DNA from: Ruminococcus sp.
GTDB lineage: Bacteria; Bacillota_A; Clostridia; Oscillospirales; Ruminococcaceae
Direction of reading: 5' to 3'
DNA: 64,000 nt
Assembly (NCBI RefSeq): GCF_024684275.1
Contig: NZ_JAIKXF010000010.1
Location: 1-64,000 of the forward strand
The notes beneath the pieces were generated by a model. The model did no database searches and had not been told where the DNA came from. It saw only the letters and a program-made list of their open reading frames with translations. Both the position numbers and the translations under genes were made by a program. Shown here piece after piece: positions 8,394-16,525 of the stretch (position 1 is the stretch's first letter; the number at the start of each line of letters is the position of its first letter).

Positions 8394-8947
8394 AAATACG
8401 TGAGATTATCCTTGATTTTACATCTCTGCTCGATGTAATAATGATAATTCTGTTCTTTTTCGTCCTTTACAGTACAATGGACACCCAAAAGGCTGCAAAT
8501 AAGGCTAAAGAAGCTGAACAGACGTATAATCAATTGATTGATGAACAGCAGGAGATAAATGAAAAAGCACTAATGGATTTAGAACGTATCGAATCTGCCG
8601 ACGAAAATGCTGCGGCAAATCAAAAGGCGTTAAATTCATTCGATAAGGGAGATTTTTTCACTTTTCGCCTTGAGGTTACTGAGCAGAGTGACAACTGGAC
8701 TTTGAGTATATCCTTTGGAAAAAAGCAGCTCGGAGAAGTTGTTTCCAAAGAAACTGATGATATTAAAAGCTCTATAAGAGAAATATTAGAAAAATCAGGA
8801 TTTACGGCTGATGACACATATCTTTGTATCTTGTCCTATGACGGTCAGCAGTACGGTACGTCACGGGCTTTCGATATAATTGATAAAGCAATAGATGATA
8901 TTCAGCGTGAATATCCTAAATTATATTTTTCAAATTTAAATAAGTGA
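8390..8947 (+). CDS. ExbD/TolR/MotB-like single-helix partner of the ExbB-like channel
   Basis: A 185-residue protein starting at ATG 8390, overlapping the previous stop as ATGA. The N terminus (about 9-30, LDFTSLLDVIMIILFFFVLYS) is one membrane helix with an Asp at residue 15, in the position of the essential proton-carrying Asp of ExbD, TolR and MotB. A coiled-coil-like, Ala/Gln/Glu-rich linker follows (about 32-75), then an extracellular alpha/beta domain of about 100 residues that I do not recognise by name; it ends YDGQQYGTSRAFDIIDKAIDDIQREYPKLYF, similar in layout to ExbD periplasmic domains. Function is inferred from pairing with the channel subunit. Confidence 0.7.
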   Translation: MKIREIILDFTSLLDVIMIILFFFVLYSTMDTQKAANKAKEAEQTYNQLIDEQQEINEKALMDLERIESADENAAANQKALNSFDKGDFFTFRLEVTEQSDNWTLSISFGKKQLGEVVSKETDDIKSSIREILEKSGFTADDTYLCILSYDGQQYGTSRAFDIIDKAIDDIQREYPKLYFSNLNK

Positions 8948-8958
8948 GGTAATTAAAA

Positions 8959-9369
8959 ATGAAAAAAGTATTAGCGTTTATTTTATTTGTGGCAGCAATA
9001 GCAGCTATAATATGGCTGCTTATCCATTTTGGCATTTTGGGAAAAGGCTCAGGAAGCGGAAAAGGAAAAGGGGATAACTCAACAAGCGTTTCAGAAATAG
9101 CTGAGTCAAACGGAAATACTACAGAAAATATAACCACGGAAGAGGCTGCAAAGGCGGAAAAACTGGAAATTTCCGTTTCCAAGAATGAATACGTTTATAA
9201 TAACAATATGACATCATTTGATGAACTTATAAAAATAGTAGAGGATAAGGATAAGAACGTTCAAATTGAAATATCAATTGACGATACCGCTGCAAAGAAC
9301 ACAGTGGACGAGCTCACAGACAAGCTTGATGAGCTTGGTTATAAGAACTACAAAAAAGTCGAGAAGTAA
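8959..9369 (+). CDS. Membrane-anchored protein with ExbD-like C-terminal domain
   Basis: A 136-residue protein with one N-terminal helix (about 3-25, no Asp in it) followed by a Gly/Ser/Lys stretch and an acidic Ser/Thr linker to about residue 70. The last 65 residues alternate strand and helix (ISVSKNEYVYNNNMTSFDELIK ... VQIEISIDDTAAKNTVDELTDKLDELGY), the arrangement of the ExbD/TolR soluble domain (strand, helix, strand with Asp, helix ending in LxxxGY). It may be a peripheral partner or a decoy of the second gene. It starts 11 bases after that gene and ends just before a terminator. No specific function is known to me. Confidence 0.55.
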   Translation: MKKVLAFILFVAAIAAIIWLLIHFGILGKGSGSGKGKGDNSTSVSEIAESNGNTTENITTEEAAKAEKLEISVSKNEYVYNNNMTSFDELIKIVEDKDKNVQIEISIDDTAAKNTVDELTDKLDELGYKNYKKVEK

Positions 9370-9372
9370 CAA

Positions 9373-9398
9373 AAAGGCTGCCTTTTCAGGCAGCCTTT
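9373..9398. terminator. Bidirectional terminator between converging units
   Basis: AAAGGCTGCC (9373-9382) pairs with GGCAGCCTTT (9389-9398). A-rich sequence precedes it and T-rich sequence follows, so it can end both the ExbB/ExbD-like operon and the converging lipoprotein gene. Confidence 0.8.
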
Positions 9399-9403
9399 AT
9401 CAT

Positions 9404-10666
9404 TTACTGTACGTCAAGCTTTAAATCGAATGGAGTGAATTTTCTGTATGCGGAACTGTTCTTTTCAGAAGTATATCCCTTTGCGATGCCCTTCATCATA
9501 TCCTCGAATTCATCGTAGTAACGCTCGCTGAGCAGTGACTGTATAGTATTCTCAGACCAGAGATCATCAGAGTTCATACGCTCCTTAATATCAGCCTTGA
9601 TGACAACATATACTGTATTATCGTCATACTGATACCTTTCAGCCTTGTATAAGCCAAGTTTATCGAATAAATAATCGTTGTAATTCTCAGAAGCCTTCTG
9701 TGAAGCAAGAGCCTCTTCGGAAGCTGTTGTTGTAGTTACATCTGTGATAGCATTAGGATCAACTGTAGTTGTTGTACGCTTTGTTATAGTTACCTCATTT
9801 GCGTATTGATCAGTTGTAGTGGTTGTTGTTGTGCCAACAGCTGTTGTAGTTGTAGTAGTTGTTGTTGTCTCGCCTGACTCCTTAGCAGCCTTTGCAGCAG
9901 CCTCAGCAGTACGCTTTTCAACATATTCTCTGTATTCCTTCTCGCATTCGTCGATCTTCTTTAGCTTGGCAGTATTTGAGCTTTCGGCATTGATGTCCTT
10001 AACATAATCATCGATCATGTTATTGAGGCGGCGCTTTTCGTCAGCACCGAATGCATCACCGTTTTCATCTATCATAGTTACAGCAAAGTACTTAACTCTT
10101 GTTGTCTTATCCTGATAGTACTGCTTGAGATCGTCCTCTGAGCAGCCCTTTTCGGAATCGATACCATAATAATGCTTGAAAATAGCTTCACGCTTGTAGT
10201 TATTTTCCATGATCTTAGTGAGAGACTCAGGACCTACTCCATTATTGGCAAACATTGCCTGTTCGCTGTTTGAAGAAACGAATTCCTTTATCTCAGTAAG
10301 CTCTTCCTTTGTAAGTGCTCCGCCGATCTTTTCAAATTCCTTTTCATTAGCAACGAAATCAATACATGATTCTGTAGCCTTATCCTGGATCCAGTCAGTA
10401 GCATCAAGTGTATCGAACTGGTGGTTCTTTACCTCGTCTACAGTAGGCATCTTGCCGAGTGTACCATAAAGCTCGTATGTTGCCTGATTGTATGCGTAAA
10501 GCTCATTATAGATAAATACGCCTGCGGGAACCTCATATCCGTCAACGGTAAGCGCTGTCTGTGTACCCTTTCCAAAAGTGATAGCCTCGGGTGCGCCGCA
10601 TGAAGTTGAAGCCGCAGCAAGTGCAAATGCAGCAGCAGCCGCTGCAAACTTATTAAACTTATTCAT
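9404..10666 (-). CDS. Secreted lipoprotein, SurA/PrsA-like in layout, with Thr-rich insert
   Basis: A 420-residue lipoprotein with an Ala-rich signal peptide and lipobox ending STSC at residue 23. The N-terminal half (TALTVDGYEVPAGVFIYNELYAYNQATYELYG and later KQYYQDKTTRVKYFAVTM) resembles the chaperone and start of the parvulin part of SurA/PrsA foldases, but the residues expected in a parvulin active site cannot be identified. Two stretches of almost pure threonine (about 266-276 and 280-286) and further TTTT runs interrupt the middle, typical of extracellular linkers in Ruminococcus. The start has a GGAGGAA site. A role in folding exported proteins is a guess. Confidence 0.6.
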   Translation of the reverse strand: MNKFNKFAAAAAAFALAAASTSCGAPEAITFGKGTQTALTVDGYEVPAGVFIYNELYAYNQATYELYGTLGKMPTVDEVKNHQFDTLDATDWIQDKATESCIDFVANEKEFEKIGGALTKEELTEIKEFVSSNSEQAMFANNGVGPESLTKIMENNYKREAIFKHYYGIDSEKGCSEDDLKQYYQDKTTRVKYFAVTMIDENGDAFGADEKRRLNNMIDDYVKDINAESSNTAKLKKIDECEKEYREYVEKRTAEAAAKAAKESGETTTTTTTTTAVGTTTTTTTDQYANEVTITKRTTTTVDPNAITDVTTTTASEEALASQKASENYNDYLFDKLGLYKAERYQYDDNTVYVVIKADIKERMNSDDLWSENTIQSLLSERYYDEFEDMMKGIAKGYTSEKNSSAYRKFTPFDLKLDVQ

Positions 10667-10710
10667 CTGTATATTCCTCCGATATAATTGTAGATTCCAG
10701 ATACTGTTTA

Positions 10711-10739
10711 ATTATACAACATTTTTTTCTGTTTGTCCA
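10711..10739 (-). promoter_or_regulatory. Sigma-A promoter for the lipoprotein gene
   Basis: On the minus strand TGGACA (10739-10734) and TATAAT (10716-10711) are 17 bases apart, about 45 bases upstream of the start codon. Confidence 0.7.
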
Positions 10740-10821
10740 TAGCAAAATGAAAATTTTTTCCGTTTTATCACCAAATTCTCTTATTAAATAAATTACAAAA
10801 ATTTAAATTCATGTTATTTCC

Positions 10822-10850
10822 TTGACTTAATTACAGATAAATGTTACAAT
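10822..10850 (+). promoter_or_regulatory. Sigma-A promoter of the thyX-U32 operon
   Basis: TTGACT (10822-10827) and TACAAT (10845-10850) with 17-base spacing, 38 bases before the thyX start. No other promoter is apparent before the terminator at 16379. Confidence 0.75.
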
Positions 10851-10887
10851 AGATGTATATGCTTTATTATAAAGGAAGGTGTCTGTA

Positions 10888-11664
10888 TTGAACGTCAAAC
10901 TCTTATCACATACTCCTGACGCTGAAAAGCTTATTGCCACAGCTGCCAAGCTATGCTATTCAAGCAGCGACATTGAATCTCTCCGTGACGGTCTCACAGA
11001 GGATAAGATAAAGAGCTTTCTGGATATGCTTGTTTCTATAGGTCACGAAAGTGTTTTGGAGCACGTAAGCTTCACCTTTGGTATCGAGGGCATATCGAGA
11101 GCCTGTTCACATCAGCTTGTAAGACACCGTATTGCGTCATACTCTCAGAAAAGCCAGCGTTACGTCAACGAAAACGGTTTTGAATTCATTACTCCGCCTG
11201 CTATTGAGGAGATACCCGAGGCAAAATCAGAGTATGACAGAGTTATCGCTGAGATAACCGAGAGCTACGAAAAGCTTGTAAAGATTCTTACGGAAAAGCA
11301 TACCGCAGAATTTGTATCACAGGGAGCAGATGAAAAAACGGCTCGTTCAAAGGCTTCAAAATTGGCTAATGAGGACGCACGTTTTATTCTGCCTAATGCC
11401 TGCGAAACAAAAATAGTCGTTACTATGAATGTCCGCTCACTTTTCAATTTCTTCCGTCATCGCTGCTGCAACCGTGCACAGTGGGAGATAAGAGCTGTTG
11501 CAAATGAAATGCTTCGTCAGTGTATCGAGGTCGCTCCGCATATCTTTTCTCACGCAGGACCTTCCTGTGTGGCAGAAGGAAAATGTCCTGAGGGAAAAAT
11601 GACCTGCGGAAAAATAAATGAAGTGAAGGATTATTTTGCCGATATGAAGAAAAATATTAAATAA
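10888..11664 (+). CDS. thyX: Flavin-dependent thymidylate synthase ThyX
   Basis: A 258-residue enzyme that methylates dUMP to dTMP using FAD and methylenetetrahydrofolate. TTG at 10888 is chosen because AAGGAAGG ends 8 bases before it and the family usually begins with an MxVKLL-type strand; the GTG at 10879 is within the ribosome site. The ThyX signature is RHRIASYSQKSQRY at about residues 79-92 (usual RHRxxSxNExSxRY), and SLFNFFRHRCCNRAQWEIR near 197 fits the nucleotide-binding region. It heads an operon that also carries 5-formyl-THF cyclo-ligase, another folate enzyme. No thyA was seen in this window. Confidence 0.93.
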   Translation: MNVKLLSHTPDAEKLIATAAKLCYSSSDIESLRDGLTEDKIKSFLDMLVSIGHESVLEHVSFTFGIEGISRACSHQLVRHRIASYSQKSQRYVNENGFEFITPPAIEEIPEAKSEYDRVIAEITESYEKLVKILTEKHTAEFVSQGADEKTARSKASKLANEDARFILPNACETKIVVTMNVRSLFNFFRHRCCNRAQWEIRAVANEMLRQCIEVAPHIFSHAGPSCVAEGKCPEGKMTCGKINEVKDYFADMKKNIK

Positions 11665-12555
11665 ATGCTTGAATTCAGAGTTATTGACATTAAAGATAAA
11701 GAGCGTATTACTTCCGCATTGAATATATCCCAGTTTATGGGCTGTGAGTACAGCTTTTCAAATAATATGGCTTGGCGGAGGCTGGCGGATTCAAAAATAG
11801 CTTTTTACAAGGATTTTTACATCTGCTGTTCATTCGCGTCTGAGGACGGTATCCCCAGATTCTTTCTCCCATCGGGAGAGGGGAGCTACAGAGAAGTTAT
11901 TTCTGTCATGAAGCAATATGCCGCTTCGCTGGGAAAACCGCTCAGAGTCTCAGGTGTGACTGATTCGTCACTGGAAATGCTCAGTGAATTATATCCTGAT
12001 GGCTTCACCGTTGATACTGACGACGGGGACTGGGACTACATCTACAGCTCGGCTGACCTTATAGAGCTTCCCGGCAGAAAATACCACAGTAAACGCAATC
12101 ACCTTGCGCGATTCAATGAGATTGGTGCTGAGTTCTCACTAATGACCGAAAAGGACTTCGATGACTGCATAACTTTCAGTGCTATTGAGTACAATAACAA
12201 GGCAAATATGTCAGATCATTCCTTTATCGCCGAGCAGTTCGCCATTAACACATACTTCAATTATTTTAATGAGCTCGGTCTGACAGGCGGAGTTATCCGC
12301 ATAGGCGGCAATGTCGCTGCTTTCACTATAGGTGACAGGCTCAACGACGAGACATTCTGCGTTCATATCGAAAAGGCGGATACGAATTACAACGGAATAT
12401 ACGCCGGTATCAACAACAGCTTTTCAAAGGCTGCGGCTGTCGGCTATAAATATATCAACAGAGAGGAAGACTTAGGGCTTGAGGGGCTGCGTAAATCCAA
12501 GCAGTCATATAACCCTGCGTTTCTCCTAAAAAAATATACTGTTACATTTAAATGA
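11665..12555 (+). CDS. DUF2156 (GNAT-like, LPG-synthase C-terminal-like) protein
   Basis: A 296-residue protein starting immediately after the thyX stop (TAAATG). It resembles the DUF2156 family, which shares the double GNAT fold of the aminoacyl-transferase half of MprF. Recognisable blocks are YHSKRNHLARFNE (about 132-144) and the C-terminal GYKYINREEDLGLEGLRKSKQSYNP (about 264-288), where GLxxLRxxKxxxxP is strongly conserved in the family. Members are thought to transfer an amino acid or acyl group from a carrier, but the substrate is unknown. No membrane helix is visible. Confidence 0.8.
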   Translation: MLEFRVIDIKDKERITSALNISQFMGCEYSFSNNMAWRRLADSKIAFYKDFYICCSFASEDGIPRFFLPSGEGSYREVISVMKQYAASLGKPLRVSGVTDSSLEMLSELYPDGFTVDTDDGDWDYIYSSADLIELPGRKYHSKRNHLARFNEIGAEFSLMTEKDFDDCITFSAIEYNNKANMSDHSFIAEQFAINTYFNYFNELGLTGGVIRIGGNVAAFTIGDRLNDETFCVHIEKADTNYNGIYAGINNSFSKAAAVGYKYINREEDLGLEGLRKSKQSYNPAFLLKKYTVTFK

Positions 12556-12568
12556 AAGGAAACAGATC

Positions 12569-13111
12569 ATGATCTACGTTTTTCTCGCAAACGGTTTTGA
12601 AGAAACCGAAGCAATCGCACCCATTGATCTTCTCAGACGTGCAGGCAAACAGGTAATTACTGTAGGTGTCGGTGATAACATCATCACAGGCTCTCATGGT
12701 ATCCCTGTAGTTACAGATACTATTGCTCAGGAAATAAAGCTTTCTGATGAGCTTGAAATGATAGTACTTCCCGGTGGTATGCCAGGTACTCTCAATCTTG
12801 AAAAGTCAGATTACGTTCAGGCTGCTATCGACTATTGTGCTGCTAATAATAAATATATCGGAGCGATCTGTGCTGCTCCGTCAATTCTCGGACACAAGGG
12901 ACTTCTCCGCGGTAAGACGGCTGTTTGCTATGAGGGCTTTGAAACTCAGCTTGACGGTGCTGTTATCGGCAGCAGCGGTGTTGCCGAGGACGGTATATTC
13001 ATAACCGCAAGAGGAGCAGGTGTTGCCGTTGATTTCGGTCTGAAGCTTGTGGAAAAAGTTCATTCAAAGGAAGAAAGCCGACGACAGCGTAATGCTATCT
13101 TATGTGATTGA
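12569..13111 (+). CDS. DJ-1/PfpI family protein
   Basis: A 180-residue single-domain protein of the DJ-1 family (PARK7, YajL, ThiJ-like). NGFEETEAIAPIDLLRRAG at residues 8-26 supplies the conserved Glu, and GAICAAPSILG near residue 98 has the reactive Cys at the nucleophile elbow. Family members are reported as glyoxalases or deglycases and oxidative-stress proteins, so the exact role is open. A GAAAGGAAAC site precedes the ATG. The stop is one base before the next start, implying translational coupling. Confidence 0.9.
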   Translation: MIYVFLANGFEETEAIAPIDLLRRAGKQVITVGVGDNIITGSHGIPVVTDTIAQEIKLSDELEMIVLPGGMPGTLNLEKSDYVQAAIDYCAANNKYIGAICAAPSILGHKGLLRGKTAVCYEGFETQLDGAVIGSSGVAEDGIFITARGAGVAVDFGLKLVEKVHSKEESRRQRNAILCD

Positions 13112-13112
13112 T

Positions 13113-13673
13113 ATGGAAAATAAAAAAGAACTGCGAAAAGAATTCTCACATCTCCGCGCCGAGATACGCGACAAGGTGTCAAAGGACATTGACATCACCG
13201 ACAGACTTCTGGAGGAAGAAAAGATACTGGAGGCTGACAATATACTCCTTTATGCTTCCTTTGGTTCAGAAGTCGATACATACCTGCTCATTGACAAGCT
13301 CATAGAAATGGGCAAGAAAGTGGCTCTGCCCATATGCGGCGGTGAGCGCTCAATGACCTTCCATATTATCGGCTCTGTTGCCGACCTTCATGAGGGTATG
13401 TACCGTATCTCAGAGCCCGACAGTGCTCTCCCACAGCCTGTTATAACCGATAAGACTGTTTGCATAATCCCCGGTCTTGCGTTTACCGAAGAGGGCGGAC
13501 GTCTCGGCTACGGCGGCGGATACTATGATACATTTATCCATGAAAATCCGCATATGACGACAATAGCACTCTCTTATGAGGAGCTTATTGTCGAACAGCT
13601 GCCGCTTATGCAGCACGACCTGAGAGTCGATATAATAGTTACAGAAGAAAGGACGGTGCTCTGCAATGGCTGA
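13113..13673 (+). CDS. 5-formyltetrahydrofolate cyclo-ligase
   Basis: A 186-residue enzyme that converts 5-formyl-THF to 5,10-methenyl-THF with ATP. The ATG at 13113 is favoured since MENKKELRKEFSHLRAEI matches the usual basic N-terminal helix; the longer frame would run back into the DJ-1 gene. Family motifs are ALPICGG near residue 72 and the phosphate/folate-binding GGRLGYGGGYYDTF near 129-142. It sits in the thyX operon, and ThyX also consumes folate one-carbon units. Its 3' end overlaps mltG by 8 bases. Confidence 0.92.
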   Translation: MENKKELRKEFSHLRAEIRDKVSKDIDITDRLLEEEKILEADNILLYASFGSEVDTYLLIDKLIEMGKKVALPICGGERSMTFHIIGSVADLHEGMYRISEPDSALPQPVITDKTVCIIPGLAFTEEGGRLGYGGGYYDTFIHENPHMTTIALSYEELIVEQLPLMQHDLRVDIIVTEERTVLCNG

Positions 13674-15153
13674 TAACAAAAATAATGATGTTATCAATGA
13701 TATACTTAATCAGCTTGACAATGCTAAAAAGCAGCAGGAAGCAGAGATAAAACCAATACCAGAAAAGACAGAAGAAAAAGCTGAACAGCTCGAAAGAGCA
13801 ACAAAGTCTGTAAGTGAGGAAGCTCCTGCTCCTCAGCCCGCTCATAAGCCTGTACAGAGACAGCTCGAAAAACATCCTCGTATACGTACCGAGAGAGAGC
13901 ATGAGGGCGCTTCAGCTCCTCCGCCTGTCAGAGCTCCAAGACCGCGCGTAAATGAGTCGGAGCACACACGAAACAGCGCTGCTGTAAAGCGCAATGCAGC
14001 TCATCACAAGAAAAAGAAGAAAAGGAGAAGAAGCAGACTTCCGGGTGTTCTGATATTGACTGTATTTATCTTCGCCGTTTCTATCTGTCTATCTCTTGTT
14101 ATAATAGCATTCGGCAAAGATATGTTCGGCATCGGCAAGGACGATACCACAAAAATGATCCTCGTAAAGGAAAATACCAATACAGAGGAGATGGCACAGC
14201 AGCTTTATGAAGAAGGTATCATAAACTCGCCTAAATGCTTCCAGCTCTTCTCAAAATTCAGAAAGACCCCTGATGTATATCTCCCCGGAGAGCACTTCGT
14301 AAGCCCTAACATGGCATATGAGACTATCATTGATACTCTTACTAACGAGGCAGATGAAGAACGCAAGGAAGCTGTAAACGTGACATTCCGTGAAGCTATC
14401 ACACTGTTTGAAGCAGCCGATCTTCTTGAGCAGCAGGGCGTATGCAAAGCAAGCGACTTCCTGTTCTACTTCAATGCAGGCGGCTACGGCTACAGATTCG
14501 AGGACAAGCTCAACAAGAATACAAACACTCTAAGATTTGCTGATACACGTATGGAGGGCTATCTGTTCCCGGATACCTATACCTTCACAAAGGAAATGGA
14601 TCCTGAGCAGGTTTGCCAGAAGATATACTATAACTTTGATCAAAAGCTCACCGATGAACGTATCAAGAGAATGGAAGAGCTCCACCTTTCACTGGATCAG
14701 CTTATAACATTTGCTTCTATTGTTCAGGCCGAGGCTCCTAACCGTGAGGATATGAACCACGTAGCAAGTGTATTCTGGAATCGTCTTGAACACGTGGACG
14801 CCGAAACAGTCGGTATGCTCCAGTCTGACCCTACCAAGAATTACGCAGACTATACGATCAAGCCTCATATGACAGTCCTCAACAACGATATAGTCAAGGC
14901 TTATAATACCTATCAGTCAAAGGGACTTCCTCCCGGAGCTATCTGTAACCCAGGTATTGATGCCATAGATGCAGTACTACAGAAAATGCAGTCTGACGAT
15001 TTCTACTTCATCGCTAATATCTATACTCAGAAGACATACTATGCTAAAACTAATGATGAGCATTTGCAGAATACTGCTATGGTAAGAGCTGACGAAGCTC
15101 AGTACGAGGCTGAGCAGGCTGCAAGAGAAGCGGAGGCTGCTGCTAATGAATAA
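13666..15153 (+). CDS. mltG: Endolytic transglycosylase MltG
   Basis: A 495-residue bitopic protein that cuts nascent peptidoglycan glycan strands within the chain. A long cytoplasmic tail (1-125) is acidic at first, then Pro-rich and ends in a Lys/Arg cluster (about 114-124); one membrane helix follows at about 126-149. The YceG/MltG domain shows FASIVQAEAPNREDMNHVASVFWNRL, containing the catalytic Glu, and LQSDPTKNYA. The C terminus has an Ala/Glu repeat-like tail. In Bacillus the homologue is also near U32 peptidases, which supports this order. Start and stop overlap both neighbours, so translation is probably coupled. Confidence 0.93.
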   Translation: MADNKNNDVINDILNQLDNAKKQQEAEIKPIPEKTEEKAEQLERATKSVSEEAPAPQPAHKPVQRQLEKHPRIRTEREHEGASAPPPVRAPRPRVNESEHTRNSAAVKRNAAHHKKKKKRRRSRLPGVLILTVFIFAVSICLSLVIIAFGKDMFGIGKDDTTKMILVKENTNTEEMAQQLYEEGIINSPKCFQLFSKFRKTPDVYLPGEHFVSPNMAYETIIDTLTNEADEERKEAVNVTFREAITLFEAADLLEQQGVCKASDFLFYFNAGGYGYRFEDKLNKNTNTLRFADTRMEGYLFPDTYTFTKEMDPEQVCQKIYYNFDQKLTDERIKRMEELHLSLDQLITFASIVQAEAPNREDMNHVASVFWNRLEHVDAETVGMLQSDPTKNYADYTIKPHMTVLNNDIVKAYNTYQSKGLPPGAICNPGIDAIDAVLQKMQSDDFYFIANIYTQKTYYAKTNDEHLQNTAMVRADEAQYEAEQAAREAEAAANE

Positions 15154-16363
15154 GCTTGAGGTTCTTGCCCCGGCAGGTGATGAGGAGCGCTTCACTGCGG
15201 CTGTTGATTATGGCGCAGATGCTGTTTATCTCGGCAGAAAGCAGTTCGGTATGCGTTCCTCGCCTATGAATTTTGAGTTTGAACAGCTTTGCAAAGCTGT
15301 TCAGACAGCTCATGACAGAGGAGTGAAGGTGTACCTCACCTGCAATACTCTGCCGCGAAACAACGAGATACCGAATTTCGAGCAGTTTGTGAAGGAAGCT
15401 GTTGAAGCCAAAGTTGATGCACTTATTGTTGCTGATATCGGACTTCTAATGCTCATAAAAAAATATGCTCCCGATATGGAAATACATATCTCGACTCAGA
15501 CAGGTATCGTAAACTACGTTACTGCTCGCGAGCTTTACAATATGGGCGCTAAGCGAGTAGTCCTCGCAAGGGAGCTTTCGCTTGACGAGATCGCAGAGAT
15601 AAGAGCAAAAACAAGTGCTGATCTTGATATTGAGACCTTTGTTCACGGAGCTATGTGTGTGTCGTTTTCGGGAAGATGTCTTCTTTCACAGTATCTTGTG
15701 AACCGTGACGCTAACCGCGGAGAATGTGCCCAGCCCTGCCGCTGGGGTTATCATCTTGTTGAGGAAAAGCGGCCAAATGAGTTCTTTCCTGTATTTGAGG
15801 ACGAAAAGGGGACATATATACTCAATTCAAAGGATATGTGCATGATCGAGCATATAGATAAGCTTGCTGAGGCAGGAGTCACAAGCTTGAAGATAGAAGG
15901 CAGGGCAAAGTCAGCATACTATGTAACAGTTGTTACAAATGCCTACAGAATGGCAGTCGACCACTACTACAAGAACCCCGATAATTTCGTGCTTCCTGAC
16001 TGGATAAGAGACGAGGTATACAAAGTCAGTCACAGAAAATACTGCAACGGCTTCTTTTTCGGTACTCCCGAGGAGTCGCAGTACTACGAAAACAGCGGAT
16101 ATATCCGCAATTATGACGTTGTAGCTGTTGTTGAGAACTGTGAAAACGGCGTTGTATACTGCACTCAGCGAAATAAGTTCTTTGCAGGTGATACTGTTGA
16201 GCTTCTTGCTCCGTCACAGAAGCCTGTTGCAATGACGCTTGATAACCTGTTTGACGAGAATGGTGATGAGATCGAAACTGCTAATCACGCTATGATGAAG
16301 TTTTCGTTCAAATCAGACCTTACCTTCCCGAAGGGGACTGTCATCAGAAAAGAAACCACATAA
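15146..16363 (+). CDS. Peptidase U32 family protein
   Basis: A 405-residue protein of the U32 family, close to the YrrN/YrrO and RlhA/TrhP proteins. The signature ETFVHGAMCVSFSGRC is at about residues 164-179, and a Cys set (including RGECAQPCRW) fits the family's probable Fe-S or metal site. Some U32 proteins are now known to hydroxylate rRNA or tRNA, so the peptidase label is historical. N-terminal LEVLAPAGDEERFTAAVDYGADAVYLG is typical. It overlaps the mltG stop by 8 bases and closes the operon before a strong terminator. Confidence 0.9.
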   Translation: MNKLEVLAPAGDEERFTAAVDYGADAVYLGRKQFGMRSSPMNFEFEQLCKAVQTAHDRGVKVYLTCNTLPRNNEIPNFEQFVKEAVEAKVDALIVADIGLLMLIKKYAPDMEIHISTQTGIVNYVTARELYNMGAKRVVLARELSLDEIAEIRAKTSADLDIETFVHGAMCVSFSGRCLLSQYLVNRDANRGECAQPCRWGYHLVEEKRPNEFFPVFEDEKGTYILNSKDMCMIEHIDKLAEAGVTSLKIEGRAKSAYYVTVVTNAYRMAVDHYYKNPDNFVLPDWIRDEVYKVSHRKYCNGFFFGTPEESQYYENSGYIRNYDVVAVVENCENGVVYCTQRNKFFAGDTVELLAPSQKPVAMTLDNLFDENGDEIETANHAMMKFSFKSDLTFPKGTVIRKETT

Positions 16364-16378
16364 GAAGTATTTTATCCT

Positions 16379-16426
16379 AAACCTCCAATGCAGTGTATAA
16401 TAGAAGATACACTGCATTGGAGGTTT
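16379..16426. terminator. Strong terminator of the thyX-U32 operon
   Basis: A perfect 20-base stem (16379-16398 with 16407-16426) with an 8-base loop, ending in GGAGGTTTTT. The stem also begins with AAACC on the other side, so some activity on the minus strand is possible. Confidence 0.92.
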
Positions 16427-16446
16427 TTATAATAGACAAAAAGAAA

Positions 16447-16472
16447 AGACCGGCTGCTATCACAGTCGGTCT
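16447..16472 (-). terminator. Terminator of the dnaD-dnaC-like operon
   Basis: On the minus strand AGACCGACTG pairs with CAGCCGGTCT (one G-U pair) and is followed by TTTTCTTTTT, about 54 bases beyond the stop at 16526. Confidence 0.75.
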
Positions 16473-16525
16473 AATCATATATCCTTATTGTACAATTTTT
16501 TGTTTAAACCATATTTTGAAGTTAC

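Noticed and set aside
7884..9369. Zorya-type phage defence operon
   Set aside because: The channel and partner genes are ExbB/ExbD-sized, and no ZorC, ZorD or helicase/nuclease gene follows.
9819..10007. Plus-strand frame rich in Val opposite the lipoprotein
   Set aside because: It is the complement of the Thr-rich repeats and has no ribosome site.
12774..13004. Second frame inside the DJ-1 gene and other antisense or shifted frames
   Set aside because: These overlap well-supported genes, lack ribosome sites and encode no recognisable domain.
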